This document shows positions 34,234 to 46,309 of a DNA stretch of 64,000 nt, piece by piece. Source of the DNA: Paramecium tetraurelia (taxonomy: Eukaryota > Ciliophora > Oligohymenophorea > Peniculida > Parameciidae); contig NW_001799288.1 in NCBI RefSeq assembly GCF_000165425.1, positions 125,740-189,739 on the forward strand. Direction: 5' to 3'. The first letter of the stretch is position 1, and each line of letters opens with the position of its first letter. Under the pieces are notes generated by a model. The model was not told the origin of the DNA. It was given only the letters and a program-made list of their open reading frames with translations, and did no database searches. The translations under genes and the position numbers were made by a program.

Positions 34234-37200
34234 ATGCTCTAACCAATTAAATGGGCCTAGATTAGTAATCTAATATAAAATTTAAGCTAGATACTCCCTG
34301 TTGGATATTCAATGACTAAAAACTTATTCCTGGAGTTGTTCTTTAAGTGTCCCCTTTTTTGATTAAAACTGCAGAAGGTAGTATAGCAGATTCCAAAAAT
34401 GTATATCAAAGAAGTTTGGACAATTTACAAGAACTTGAAGATTTGATTGATCTATCAATTTTGAATGAAGCTGAAGTTCTTAATGCACTACACATAAGGT
34501 TTTAACAAAAAAAATTTCAAATTTTTTGTGGATCATCTTTTCTCAGTATCAATCCTATTCAGAAGGAAAACTTTAAATCTTAACTACTTTAACAAGCTAC
34601 ACTTAATGCTTTCCATCAAATGATTGATCTACCTTAATCAATTATTATGACTGGTGAATCCGGATCAGGTAAATCTGAGATCAGTAAACAAATTTAATTG
34701 TAACTATCAAAATTTGGAAATCTCCACACTAAATTATTGGCTTGCAATTAAATTATAGAAGCCTTTGGAAATGCAAAAACTCAGAGAAATTTCAATTCAT
34801 CTCGCTATGGGAGATTTACTAAAATGCTTTTCGATAAAGAATAAAAGTTATGTGGTGTTCATATAACTGCTGTTTCCCTTGAAAAATCACGCATCTACAA
34901 CGTGCCACAAGGAGAAAGCAATTTCAACATATTTTATTAATTCTTGAATTATGGATAATTGTCAATATTTAATATCAATACAAATCAACCATAAACCTTA
35001 ATACCAAATCCTTTGAATTCTAAGTAACCTTAGTAATTGTCTTAAAAAGAAGCTTAACAATTCCAAGATACTCTTGATGCTCTCAAGCTATTTAATATCA
35101 ACATAGATGTAGTTTTAGGAATATTGGCTTCAATAATTAAATTAGGTAACATTTAATTTGAAGATCATGATAATAATTGTACTATTCAAGATTAGAAATC
35201 GATTTTGCAGATAAGTCATTTACTAGGGATTTCAGATAAAGAATTAGTTAGATGCTTATGTTACAAATAGAGATAAATGTCTAAAAATGAAGTTATTGAT
35301 ACTCCTTTAAGTAGGATAGAATGTATAAATTAACAATAGAATGTCATTAAACAATTATATGAAAGATTATTCGAATTCTTGGTTGATTCCATTAATTTTT
35401 AAATGGCCACATAAGCAAATAAGTATCATATAAACATCCTTGATTATTTTGGATTCGAATAAAATAGTTTTAATAGCTTCGAGTAATTGATAATCAATTA
35501 TTCTTAAGAAAAGATACACCAATTTTATTTGTTTGATACATTTCAAGCAGACAATAAAGTGTTCCAATAGGAAGGTTTGACTAGCAATCAAGCCCCAATA
35601 AATTATATAAATAATATACACATTTTAGAGAGTTTAGAAAGAGCTCCTTTGGGAATTTTGAATATTTTAGATGATAGTTGCGCAGTGGCAGGAACTGATG
35701 AAACCTTTTTAACTAAAGTTAAGAATGCTTATGTGCACAATCAGATTATCACATATTCAAAATCTTAATCTTAACCAATATTTAAGATTCGTCATTTTAT
35801 AAGAGAAGTGGAATATAATGTGATTGGTTTTAGAATTAAAAATAAAGATGAGGTGAATAAGTAGTTTTAAATTCTGCTTTAAAAATCAAAGATCTAATAT
35901 ATATCAACAATATATTAGCAAATCATAACGTAAAAGTATGTAGGAACAGTGGCAAGGACAGAATTATAAAATATAATTGGGTCTCTAAAAGATTGCAATA
36001 ACTATTTCATAAAATGCATAAAGCCAAATGATTCATTAATACATGATTAATTTAATCAATAATTAGTGTTAAATTAGATTAAATATTCTTGTATAGTGGA
36101 ATGCTTGTAGATGAGGAAGGAGAACTATGCATTCAGAAGAACTTATTAGTAATGTTACATAGAGTACTTTGGAGTGAATTAATAGAAAAAAGTAGATTAG
36201 AAGACAGTGGTTATTAACTACATTAAGAGAAACTTTGCATTTACCGATGATTAGATCTTATTTGGTAGTCGAATGGTTTTCTTTAAATATCAATCATATA
36301 GGATTATTTAATAAGAGATAAATAAACAGAATAGTTTAAAGTAAAAGGCTGCATCAAAATTATAGAATGCATGGATTTGCTATAAAAACAAAATGATCTT
36401 TAGAGAATTTCAATGCAGAGTTATTTATATTTAATCTCATATTAGAGGATATTTAGCAAGGTAAAGACACATTAGATATATGCAGTCTATTGTTTTTATC
36501 TAATTCAAAATAAAACAATTCTTAAAAAGGATAAGTTATAAAAGATATCTATAAGCATCAAAAGTAGTCCAAACCTATTTTAAGAGATTATGCGCTATTA
36601 AATAAATGATCGTTGAAGAACAATGTGTAATAAAAATATAGAGGTTTTTAAGATAAAAATAATAGTATTAAGAGTAATAAGTTGAAAATGACATTAAAAA
36701 ATTGTTAATTAAAGTGACAGATTAAGCTTGGAAAGTTATTGTTTATAGAGCTGCAACTAAAATTCAGAAAATTTGGAAGGGATACATTACACGCAAAAAT
36801 AATGAAGATAATATTTAATCAATTAAATTGGCAGGGTTTTTAGTTACAGCCAATTAAGCTGCTATTATAATCTAAAAATATGTCAGAAGAAATTAATAAA
36901 CGAGATATTATTTATCATTAAAAGCAGCCACTGCCTACATTTAGGGATGGATTAGAAGCAAATGGTTATCTGATCTATTTCAGAGAATCAGATATGCTAC
37001 CATAGTAATTTAAAGAGGAGTGAGGAAGTATTTTAATTAATACAGAAAGTAAAAAAAGTATGAAGACTAGATTCTGAAACCTTTGGAAAATGAATTGAAC
37101 AGGATAAGAGAATAAGAATTCATGAATTTGCATGATAGCTATATTGAATCTGTTTTGGAAGCGGAATAGGAAAATACTCCTGGAAAAAAGATTGATTTAT

Positions 37201-38694
37201 TTAGTTAAGTAATAGATTTAGAAATATTGACAGATGTAAGTGAAATATATGATACTTTGTGGACATCCTTATATAAAAGATGCTTTAAAGAATGCTACGA
37301 AAAGTAGAATTACACTTCTACATATTCTATAGGAGAATGTCATGCATATGTAGGTACGTTGCAAAATAAAATCTATTCTTGGGGATTGAATGATTAATTA
37401 TAGCAGGGATTGCTTAAATAGAATGCAAATAAGATTAATTAAATACAATTTTAATTCAAAGTTAAATCAATTAAATCTGGAGCCAATCATGGATTGATTT
37501 TAAGTTAAGACAATGCTTTATATTCAACAGACGAAAAACAGTGTATTTTAAAGAATATCAAGTTATTTTCAGTATACAATGATGATAATGTGGCTGTTGA
37601 TGAGAACAATTTAATTTATATATGGAAAAAGAAATAAAAAAAGCCAGTTGAATTGAAATCATGGACAACATTCATCAGAATGAGTTAGATATAATAAAAG
37701 ATTCAAGTCCATCAAATTTCACATGGTTTATAATTCTTTATTGTATTATCTACTAATGGAATGATGTTCTCAATGGGGGAAAATACAGTGGGAGAATTAG
37801 GAATAAATAGAGGTCATTCGAAAAATGAATTAACCTTAATAGAGTTATCTGATAAAATTGCAGAAGTACATTGTGGAATGAAGCACACAATAGCCAAGTC
37901 CACTTTAGGGAAGGTTTACACATGGGGCTGGGGTCAAATGGGATAATTAGGACACGGGAACCTAAAGGATGAAGCCTTTCCAAAGATGTTGCCATTTGAA
38001 TCAAAGGTTCTTTAAGTGATGGCTGGTCATAAATAGTCGATTGTAATCTTGGACACAAAAAAGGTTTATTGGTGGGGGACTAATTCTTGCCTATAATACC
38101 AATAGAAACCAGTTGAATATATGACTAATTACCCAGCAGTTAGAGTATTAAGCAGTTGGAGTAGAACACTAAGTATTGTTTATATTACATTTGCTAAAAC
38201 TTATAAATGTATAGATGATAACATTAAGTTGAAAAATAAAATTATCAATTAGATGGTCAGCAAGTGGAGTGAGAATGATATTTACTCTCTAGATCCTCCA
38301 TATTGTGATAATCTGGCTAATTATTTCAATTAAATGAAAAAACCTTAACAGAAATTAAATATAAAATTTGCCTCAAAAATTGAACATCAACAATTAGTTA
38401 AATAACTCTAGTAGTCTCCCTTTAATTTACTTGATGATGTCAAGGATACAAGTTGTTTTTTTAGTTTCAAGAATGAGTCGAATATATAATTGCAAAGATA
38501 GTTATTGGAACATTCTGAAAATACAGATATTATCAATTCCAAGTCTTATCATATCGATAATTCGAATAAGTAAATTTGATATATAATTTAGACTCAAATT
38601 GCTTAAAGCTGTGAAGAAGTATCGAAATGATCCTTAATTATAGGAAATACTAAAATAATCTGAATTAAGTGATATATTATAATATATAAATTGA
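34234..38694 (+). CDS. Unconventional myosin with IQ motifs and C-terminal RCC1-like domain
   Basis: 1,470 residues; introns 34265-34290 (26 nt) and 38570-38591 (22 nt). Motor features appear in order: N-terminal SH3-like strand TPCWIFNDQKLIPGVV; P-loop GESGSGKSE; switch I NFNSSRYGRF; switch II ILDYFGFEQNSFNSFEQL; the actin-binding region NNYFIKCIKPND; and converter residues before ~residue 690. Seven or more IQ-like motifs follow (e.g. IYIQSHIRGYLARQR, KIQKIWKGYITRK, TAYIQGWIRSKW). The last ~450 residues contain RCC1-type blades: VYTWGWGQMGQLGHG, MMFSMGENTVGELG, KIYSWGLNDQ, VYWWGTNS. A short helical tail ends the protein. It should be an actin-based motor whose cargo or regulatory partner binds the RCC1-like propeller. 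ATG 34234 is the first after an upstream TGA, and the first intron is required to form the SH3-like strand. Confidence 0.92.
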
Positions 38695-38726
38695 TTAATT
38701 TAAGCAATCGAAATGAGGTATTCTTC

Positions 38727-41554
38727 ATGGAATAATTAGTGAGGAAAACAAGTAAGAATAACATTTGGTCTTTTCTGTAATAGAGGAAGGCTATTTCGAT
38801 CAATTGCTCAAGAGAGTACTCAGAAAAACCCAAGAACCCTAACATTAAATATCATTGAAGGAAGCTCAAGCAATAGTGAACACAGCTTCTCGATCGTCAG
38901 ACTTGTAGCAAATTAAAGAATTGGGATTCAAGGATTTTGTTGGCTACTTGCAATCTATAAAGGATGTTTATATCGAGTATAGAAAATTTCAAAAACAAGT
39001 GCAAACTCCAGATATTCCTGATGATTTAGATGAAATGGTTTTAGGGTGTTACAATACAGTGCCTGCATATTTTTTTGATTAGCCGTTCCGATTCAATTAT
39101 CAACTATTCTCATTGGGCAAGGATAAAATTAATCTGTATTTAGAGGAGATCAAGGATCATTTAGATGATGTAGAGATTACCCTATTCTTCTAAATTAATT
39201 CTCGCTTTGATAAGTTTCTTAGTGTAATATTAAATTTGAATGAGATGAATTAAATCATAGATCAGAATATTAAAAAAGTCAAGCGAATACGTGAGATTTA
39301 TAGTGTAACTAGAGAGCACATGATAAAAAAAAGTACTGAAATCACAAAGAAGAAACAAGTATTAATTCTTATTGAGTTTAGACAATTGAAAAAGTTGAAA
39401 ACATTTTATTCACTCTTAAACGTATTTAGTCGATTTAAAAGAGTTTCATTACATTAACAGAACTTATCAATACTAAGAAATATTCCTAAGCAGTATAATT
39501 GCTTAAAGTAAGTGAATAGACATATTAAACTATTAAATCAATAACAAGTTTAAAGTTCATACCTTAAAAGTTGGAACTTCTACAAAAGAATCTATACACA
39601 ACAATTTTGAATCATCTTCTATCAATAATGCTTACTCAAATGACATCATTATTAACACCAAACAAATAACTCATTAATTAATTAAATCATTAATTGAATG
39701 ATCATGATGATTCTGTGCTCGCCAATTCTTATGTAAATGATAGTTGGTTTGAATAATAACAGTAATAAATCATATCCATAAATAAACAATCTGATGATAG
39801 CTTTATCAAAACTCTTTTATCTTCCTCAGGTATCATTGATATGGGTGATAAAATATTTAAATAAAAGGTTCTGGAGGAATTACAAGGATATTACTAGGAG
39901 TTTCTTATTGCATTAAAGAATTTCTTCAATTAAGAGGAATCCTAATAATAAAGTAAATTCGATGAGTAATCTATGATGGAATAACTATCTTAATACATGG
40001 AAGAACAACCTTTAAGTATTTTTATCAAAATTGTTTAATTCTTTTCTGAAAATTTAAAAAAGACAATTAATCTCTAAATTGCACTTGCACAATCTATTGC
40101 CAAAAATGTATTGGATCAACCCAAACACATGGAAATAATCGATGAGCACTTTTCTATTCCTGTTGCTATGCTCAAATTTGCTAATGAAAAGGTCGCCTTA
40201 CTGTTGTCATCTAAGAGGGTTGCATCTGAATCTTCAGTTAAGGATTTTATCGATCTACTTTAAATATATAAGTTTTGGGATTAATTTTTGTTATAGGAAA
40301 TGTCTAGAATTAATGATGATTTACAAATCAATGATAAAATAATGTAAAAAATTAGAGGATAATATTAGAAATGTTCTATCAATCAATTAATTTATATGAG
40401 AAGTGCTTAGGAAAAGCAATATCTCTAAAATTTTCATAAAGAGAAGAAAACACAATTGAATAAATATCTAGAGAATGAAACTTGGTTGGCATCAGATGTA
40501 TCCTTTGACAATTACGAAATAATTACTTATTTGTTGGATCTAGAAGACTTGAAATAAGTTGAATAGTTAGATGAGAGTGTTCTTCTTAATAATAGTACAA
40601 TGGCTGGGAAGAACCTATTGCCTTCCTATGTGAATAATTCACATTTCAAAATAATTAAAACTGAAATTATCATCTTAAAGGACAATTCCAAATATAAAGT
40701 AACGCAAGCATTCTTATTCTTTTTATAAGCTATAAGTCAATATTTGCATTTATTTGAGTCATACTCAGTTATCAATTATGAATAAGCTTAAAAGTTGGTA
40801 GAATTAATAAAATCTTATAATTCTTTAGCCACCTAATATATTTTGGGGGCAGGAGCGGTTCATTTTGGTAAAATATCGACAATTACAGCTAAGAATTTAG
40901 CAATATCATCAATATGTTTGAGACTTTTCCTATACTTATTAGATCCCTTATCAAATAAATTGTTCAAAGTAATTAAGTAAGCATATCATATTTATTTATT
41001 AGTCAATAGTAACAAACAGAATTTACTAACCTACAATAAATCCAGAATGACTTTGCCACAATCAAAGTGGACTATGAAAATCATAATGCTGAAGTAATGG
41101 CCAAACTCACCACCATAGTTTAGGATAGATTTTATAAGCATTTCGAAGACATTGCCAAATTAGATTGGAATGTAATATTCAAATGTAAGCTTTTAGGATT
41201 CTTAAACAAAAATTACTGTTCCCACTAAGATGACTAATCAAATCTGTTAGAATACTCGGTCTCTATATGTCGCCATTGAGGATATTATCACAAAGGAGGA
41301 TCTTTGCAAAGTGTTTGGACATATTGTATCGATCCTCAATTCAGAATTTGTAAAGATATTCAAGTAGCTAAATATAACATCTAAGTAAGAATATTGTTGA
41401 ACTTCTTAGAATTGGATTTACGAGGATCAAAGAAGAGTTGGACTATTTTATGAATTCTTTAAAGGACATAGGACAGTTGCCTTAATTGTTGGCTGATTAA
41501 TATAAAAGTATTGAGTCAGACATTACAACGGTGATAGAGAGTAAACAATAATGA
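38727..41554 (+). CDS. VPS54: VPS54-like subunit of the GARP tethering complex
   Basis: 898 residues; introns at 38752-38783, 39548-39570, 40977-41002, 41172-41196 and 41385-41409 (32, 23, 26, 25 and 25 nt) leave an exact reading frame. N-terminal residues ~100-120 (GCYNTVPAYFFDQPFRF) match the VPS54 signature in which the chain says 'VPeiFF...F'. The middle is helical, as in CATCHR-family tethers, and the C-terminus has the VPS54-type ITVPTKMTNQICQNTRSLY followed by IVSILNSEFVKIF. In known cells VPS54 joins VPS51-53 to tether endosome-derived vesicles at the trans-Golgi. Starts 32 bp after the myosin stop. The first exon is 25 nt of coding sequence; ATG 38727 is the only one that splices in frame. 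VPS53 is the alternative, but the VP-FF motif favours VPS54. Confidence 0.8.
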
Positions 41555-41719
41555 ATCCTTATGTTTTATATATATTTAATATCGATCAATCAATAATATA
41601 TTTGGGATTCAGAAAATAGGTCAAAATATATATTTTTCATCTTTGTGTGGCTTACAAAAATATATTCAGCTTTGGAAATATAGTAAATAAAAATCAAAAG
41701 TCATTTTAACATTAATTTT

Positions 41720-44700
41720 ATGAATTAAAAAGAAACTTCTTCTGTCAATACATCTCACTAATAATAATAATCTCATTAAAACAAAGAAGAGAGTAAATTA
41801 AAAAGTCTATTGTAGGGTAGCTATGATTACATTCACAGGGAAACCGGAAAAATGATATAAAAAGTATCTTGATTTATTAAATCAATTAGAAACTATATAA
41901 GAAAGCATTTCAACTTTTGGATAAGTTTGCTAGTCAACGTAAAGATTTGGAATTGAGTGAGATGGTCATGTTGAATCGTAGGATTATTAATTGCATAAAT
42001 AAAATCTTAAAAAAAGGATTGTTGAAACCTGACATAGAACAAGATAGACCTGAAGTTATGATCTTGATTACTCAAAGAGGAACTCAAGCAATATTCAATT
42101 TATACAAATACTTGAATCTCTACTTATAGAAAGTTATGCCAAATGAAATGAAAGGAGTTGTGTAATTAAATGAATTCAATTTTTAGTTTAGAAGATGTAT
42201 CTCATTTAACAAGTTCAGATGAGGAAGCTTAAGAAAAAATCAAGGAACATGAAGTTACTGTTCTATTCTACAAGATTAACGAATACGAAAAGCCTAAAAA
42301 AGAGAGAACCAAAAAGTAGGCAAAAGAAGTCAATATTTACGATTAAGAGATATCAGAGTCCAGTCGTATAGCAAATATGATTGTCAAAACATTAAAACCA
42401 TTGAATATTTAATTTGAATTGGATTAATACTTCTACAATTTAATTGAATTGCTACTCATCTCAAATTTGGTGTTTAAAAAAGCTAATAAGCCTAAAGTCG
42501 CATATTATTATTTGTTGGAAGCTCAGAGAATAGCAAAATAAATGCTTGACACTCCAAATCCAAATCTAGTGAATGCATGTGCCAAAGCAAAGGTGTATTT
42601 AGCAAATTATTATTATGAAATAAGTGAATATGAAGAATCATTAAAAGTGGCTGAAGAAGCAATAGTAATTTTATGTGGAGAAATGAGAATTAGAATAAAT
42701 TAAGAGAAATTTACATAAAGAAAGTACAAAAACAGAGAAAGAAAAAGGATGAAAAGATGCGTTATTACAACTTTATCTGCCTTGGTTACTATGATGTGTA
42801 ATTACGAAGCTTAGAATAATTATCATAGGATTGTAGAGTCATTAACAACGGCTAGTTGGTTAGCTGAAAAATATATCCAAGGGATAGATGAGTTCAAGAA
42901 ACATATTATAAAATTGGCAAGTGAAGGGAAGCATAGAGTTGAATAAAATCTCAAGGATTTGGCTGATTTGAGTTTCATAGCCGAGTCAACACTTGATTCA
43001 GAGTTAAATAAAGTCAAGAAAAAGCATAGAGATTAAAAGGAATAATCAGAATCTTAATACCTTAAGAAATTTAATAACGATATGTATCATCTTTTTCAAA
43101 TTAAACCTTTAAATAAATAGTTATATTTGAAAACACAAGTCAAATAAGAGCAGAAAATAAATAAATAATTTGATTAGAAAGTTATTGAGCAATCATAGCC
43201 CCATGGAACAGACGCTTCAATCAATATATTCGATAGTGATTCAAATAGCTAAGATAGCTTTTTTGATGGGAGTTTTTTTGCTCCTTCAATAGACAATTTA
43301 TAATTTGATAATGACATCTTTGAAAAGAAAAGAACGCAATCAGTTGCTAAGAAACCTATAACTAATAACAGAAAACTATTGAAACTAAATAGAAAATTGG
43401 GAAAATCAGTTGGGTTGATTAAAATAGGCTTTGAAAGACCCTTAGATCATAAGTCTAAAATTCTAACTACTAACTAATATTTCAATGAATTTTCGAAGCC
43501 AAAAAAGTAGGAAGAGAAGAGCTTAAGCAATGTGGGGACATAATTAAAAAGACAATTAGAAAATATAGAATACAGAGAACATCCAGATAGGGATGAGCAT
43601 CATAAATAAGATTTGGATGTTTATGTTAATAAGATGGTTACTGGGAAGATTGAAACGAATGAGTTCCAGGATTACAATGACATTCTAGGATAACTATTTA
43701 GTTTAAGAAAGAAGGAGGACTTTGATAAGAAGGAGTTTAATTTTGGTAGAAAAATGCTCAATTTGAAAGCGAAGGAGGAGATCATGTTTTATTAGGTGTA
43801 ATTTAATTCACCACCAGTAAAAGTGGAAATAGATACAAAGGTTAGGGATTAAGCACATATTATAGATGGTAAAATAACAGCAGAGAAAGATTTAAAGGAA
43901 TTAAAAAGAAAGAAGATTGATAAAATGGTAGCAGGCAAAAAGATAGTATAAACTAATGTGAATATTGATTTGAAGGATGAGGAGGAGACTATATATTTGA
44001 GAAAGGTATTGGAGAAAAGTAAAAAGAAGAAACTAAAGGATTTTATTTATAAACATCGGGAAGCTTTGGGTTTATCTAAGTTTTTTGCTAATTTACATAG
44101 AGAATAAAAGGAAAAGGAAAGGATATAAAAATTAAAGTCAGCTTTTGAGAAGGAAACTTTAGTGGAAGTTCATGAGAATCAGAATGTATAGTAATAACAA
44201 CAACAGTCTACTCGACATAGAAAAAATGTTAGAATTCTGGTATAAGAAATTGATAAAAAACCTCTAAATCATTAAACTTCTCTTTAGCCCTCTTAGGGTA
44301 GAAATTCTCTACTTTTGTTAGATGATGTAAAGGCATAATCAACCCAAAATCTACCACAATAAAAATCAAGTTCAATGCCTAAATCAATTTTAAAGAAGGC
44401 TCCTGAAACTTAAAAAAGCTCATAGGTGAGTCAATCTGTTACGCATCTGGAGGCTTAAGGGACAGATTTGATATTGTAATAGGAGAAACAACAAAAAGTC
44501 TAGAAATAGATAAGAGATCAAGTTGAAAAGCAACAAAAGAAATCTCATCAAGTGATTGGTATGATAATAGATGGAGTGGAAAGGAAAATGGATATTGAGA
44601 ATAAGGAACTTAGTAAGATGTTGTTCAAATAGAAGGGAGGATAGAAGTAATATATAGATGATGATGAGAAAACGTTTTTGAAATTTACACCGAAATTTTC

Positions 44701-44863
44701 AGATATGAGCAGATCAACTTATCTGATGTATATCAAAAAAGAGTTGGCTGAGAAATAATTGTTCAGTTTAGAGGATAGTTAACCTCCTAGAGTAGCGATG
44801 ACGAAAAAAAATCAATTGGCAGATATGGCTCAAATGTTTAAAGAATTAGGATAACATTTATGA
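41720..44863 (+). CDS. Large TPR-like, Lys/Gln-rich protein
   Basis: 1,030 residues with introns 41864-41889 (26 nt) and 42162-42186 (25 nt). An N-terminal helical region and acidic linker are followed around residues 210-330 by helix-turn-helix repeats with TPR-like spacing (YYYLLEAQRIAKQMLDTPNP, AKVYLANYYYEISEYEES, YHRIVESLTTASWLAEKY). The C-terminal two thirds are highly charged and mostly disordered or coiled, with basic clusters (KLKRKKIDKMVAGKK-like) and many Gln from TAA/TAG. It ends NQLADMAQMFKELGQHL. No catalytic domain is seen. Large TPR/coiled proteins of this kind are frequent in the ciliate cytoskeleton, but that is only an inference. Confidence 0.7.
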
Positions 44864-45000
44864 TTTTTTTTTATAATAATATTTTATAATAAATGTGATT
44901 GGCAAAAGTATAATGAATTACGCAATTATTAATGACGGAACATCTTTGTTCGCAAATTAATAACACATCCGGTCTGCAATTAGATATTTATTTGAATTCA

Positions 45001-46011
45001 ATGACATCACAAACACTTTTGCTTTCCTTGGGAGTTTTGATGGTTTTGGGAGCCACAGCCTACATGAACTATGATAGCAACGTTAGCTCTATAGATCACG
45101 GGTTCACTGCTGATTTTGCATCCTTTATAAAATCTTTTGATTCAAAATATGATTTCATTAGATCCGACATCACTTGGTCCACATATGGGTAAGCAATGAA
45201 TCTATTATTCCAACTAGAGGTGCCGAAACTAGACCAACCACTGCTCCATCCAAATATCCTATAGTTTTTATTCATGGAAACTCTGATATTGGAGCTGGAA
45301 ATGGTGGAACTGTAGGATGGTAGACAGGATTCACATAACTTATTGAATATTTATAAAATAACGGAGGATATACAAAGGCTGATTTATACGTAACAACTTG
45401 GGGTAATTTTTATAATAATAAATTTGTAGGTCCTGCCAATCCAAATTTGGCATCACAAAACAGTCATAGTGAAAAATATGTGATGACGGTTAGACGTTTC
45501 ATCGAAGGAGTCCTTGCTTATACCAAAGCCAGCAAAGTTATAGTCATTGGTCATTCAATGGGAGTCACCTTAGCAAGAGCTGCTATCATAGGTGGAACCT
45601 ATTCTGAATCGTTGCTTAACAAATTTACTGTTGGAAGTCCCATCACCAGTTCCATTGCTGCCTTCTTCGGACTCGCAGGTGCTAACTATGGCTTAGTTGA
45701 TTGCACTTATGCAACTGGATTACCCACATGCAGCACATACAATGGATTTTCACCTTCATCCCAAATGCTGACTTCCTTGAACTCAAAAACTCATAGAGAA
45801 GGTGGCAAAGTGTACTCTTTCTGGTCTCCAAATGACGATATCATCAAATACAACTGAATTGTGAACCAAAAAAACACTTGTATTGTACCTGGAAGTGACG
45901 AATCAGTAATTCTATTGTTAATAACTTTAGTTTTAATAAAGTGGATACACACACTTTGACGTAAGAGATAAGTTTTCAGCAGACATACTTCGTCTCATCT
46001 AGAAATTATGA
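45001..46011 (+). pseudogene. Secreted class 2-type lipase interrupted by an in-frame TGA
   Basis: Signal peptide (MTSQTLLLSLGVLMVLGATA), then an alpha/beta-hydrolase: YPIVFIHGNSDIGAG, GYTKADLYVTTWGN, nucleophile elbow VIVIGHSMGVTLARAA, FTVGSPITSS and, near the C-terminus, FWSPNDDIIKYN. Introns 45189-45217 (29 nt) and 45906-45930 (25 nt). TGA at 45855-45857 stops the frame after 275 residues, but the same frame continues for 42 more residues through the second, perfectly canonical intron to SGYTHFDVRDKFSADIL and TGA 46009-46011. The likely catalytic His lies in that tail (GYTHF), so the short product would lack it. This is therefore a recent nonsense mutation, a recoded TGA, or a sequencing error. 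ATG 44932 is an alternative start but would bury the signal peptide. Confidence 0.75.
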
Positions 46012-46309
46012 TTATTTTATATATTAATTAAATATAAGACTCAAATCTTTTTTAACAATAAGGGGGGTATTCTTACAAATATACTGCTAAAAAAGGGACC
46101 AACATCAATGACCCTGAGTATAACAATTTTTTAATTATGCAAATGAGACACATGAATAAAAGAGGTACAACATCATCATTTTCAGGTTTGCGATAGGAGT
46201 GTGTCTGAATTACAAATAATTAATTTATTAATTGCTTTTCAATTACAATTACTTTAATCTAGACACACCCCCTAACACAAACCACTTGCCAAATCCCATA
46301 TATATTAAT

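Noticed and set aside
45855-45857. Calling the lipase a selenoprotein
   Set aside because: No SECIS-like hairpin was recognised by eye and Sec is not expected in this family; kept only as one of several explanations.
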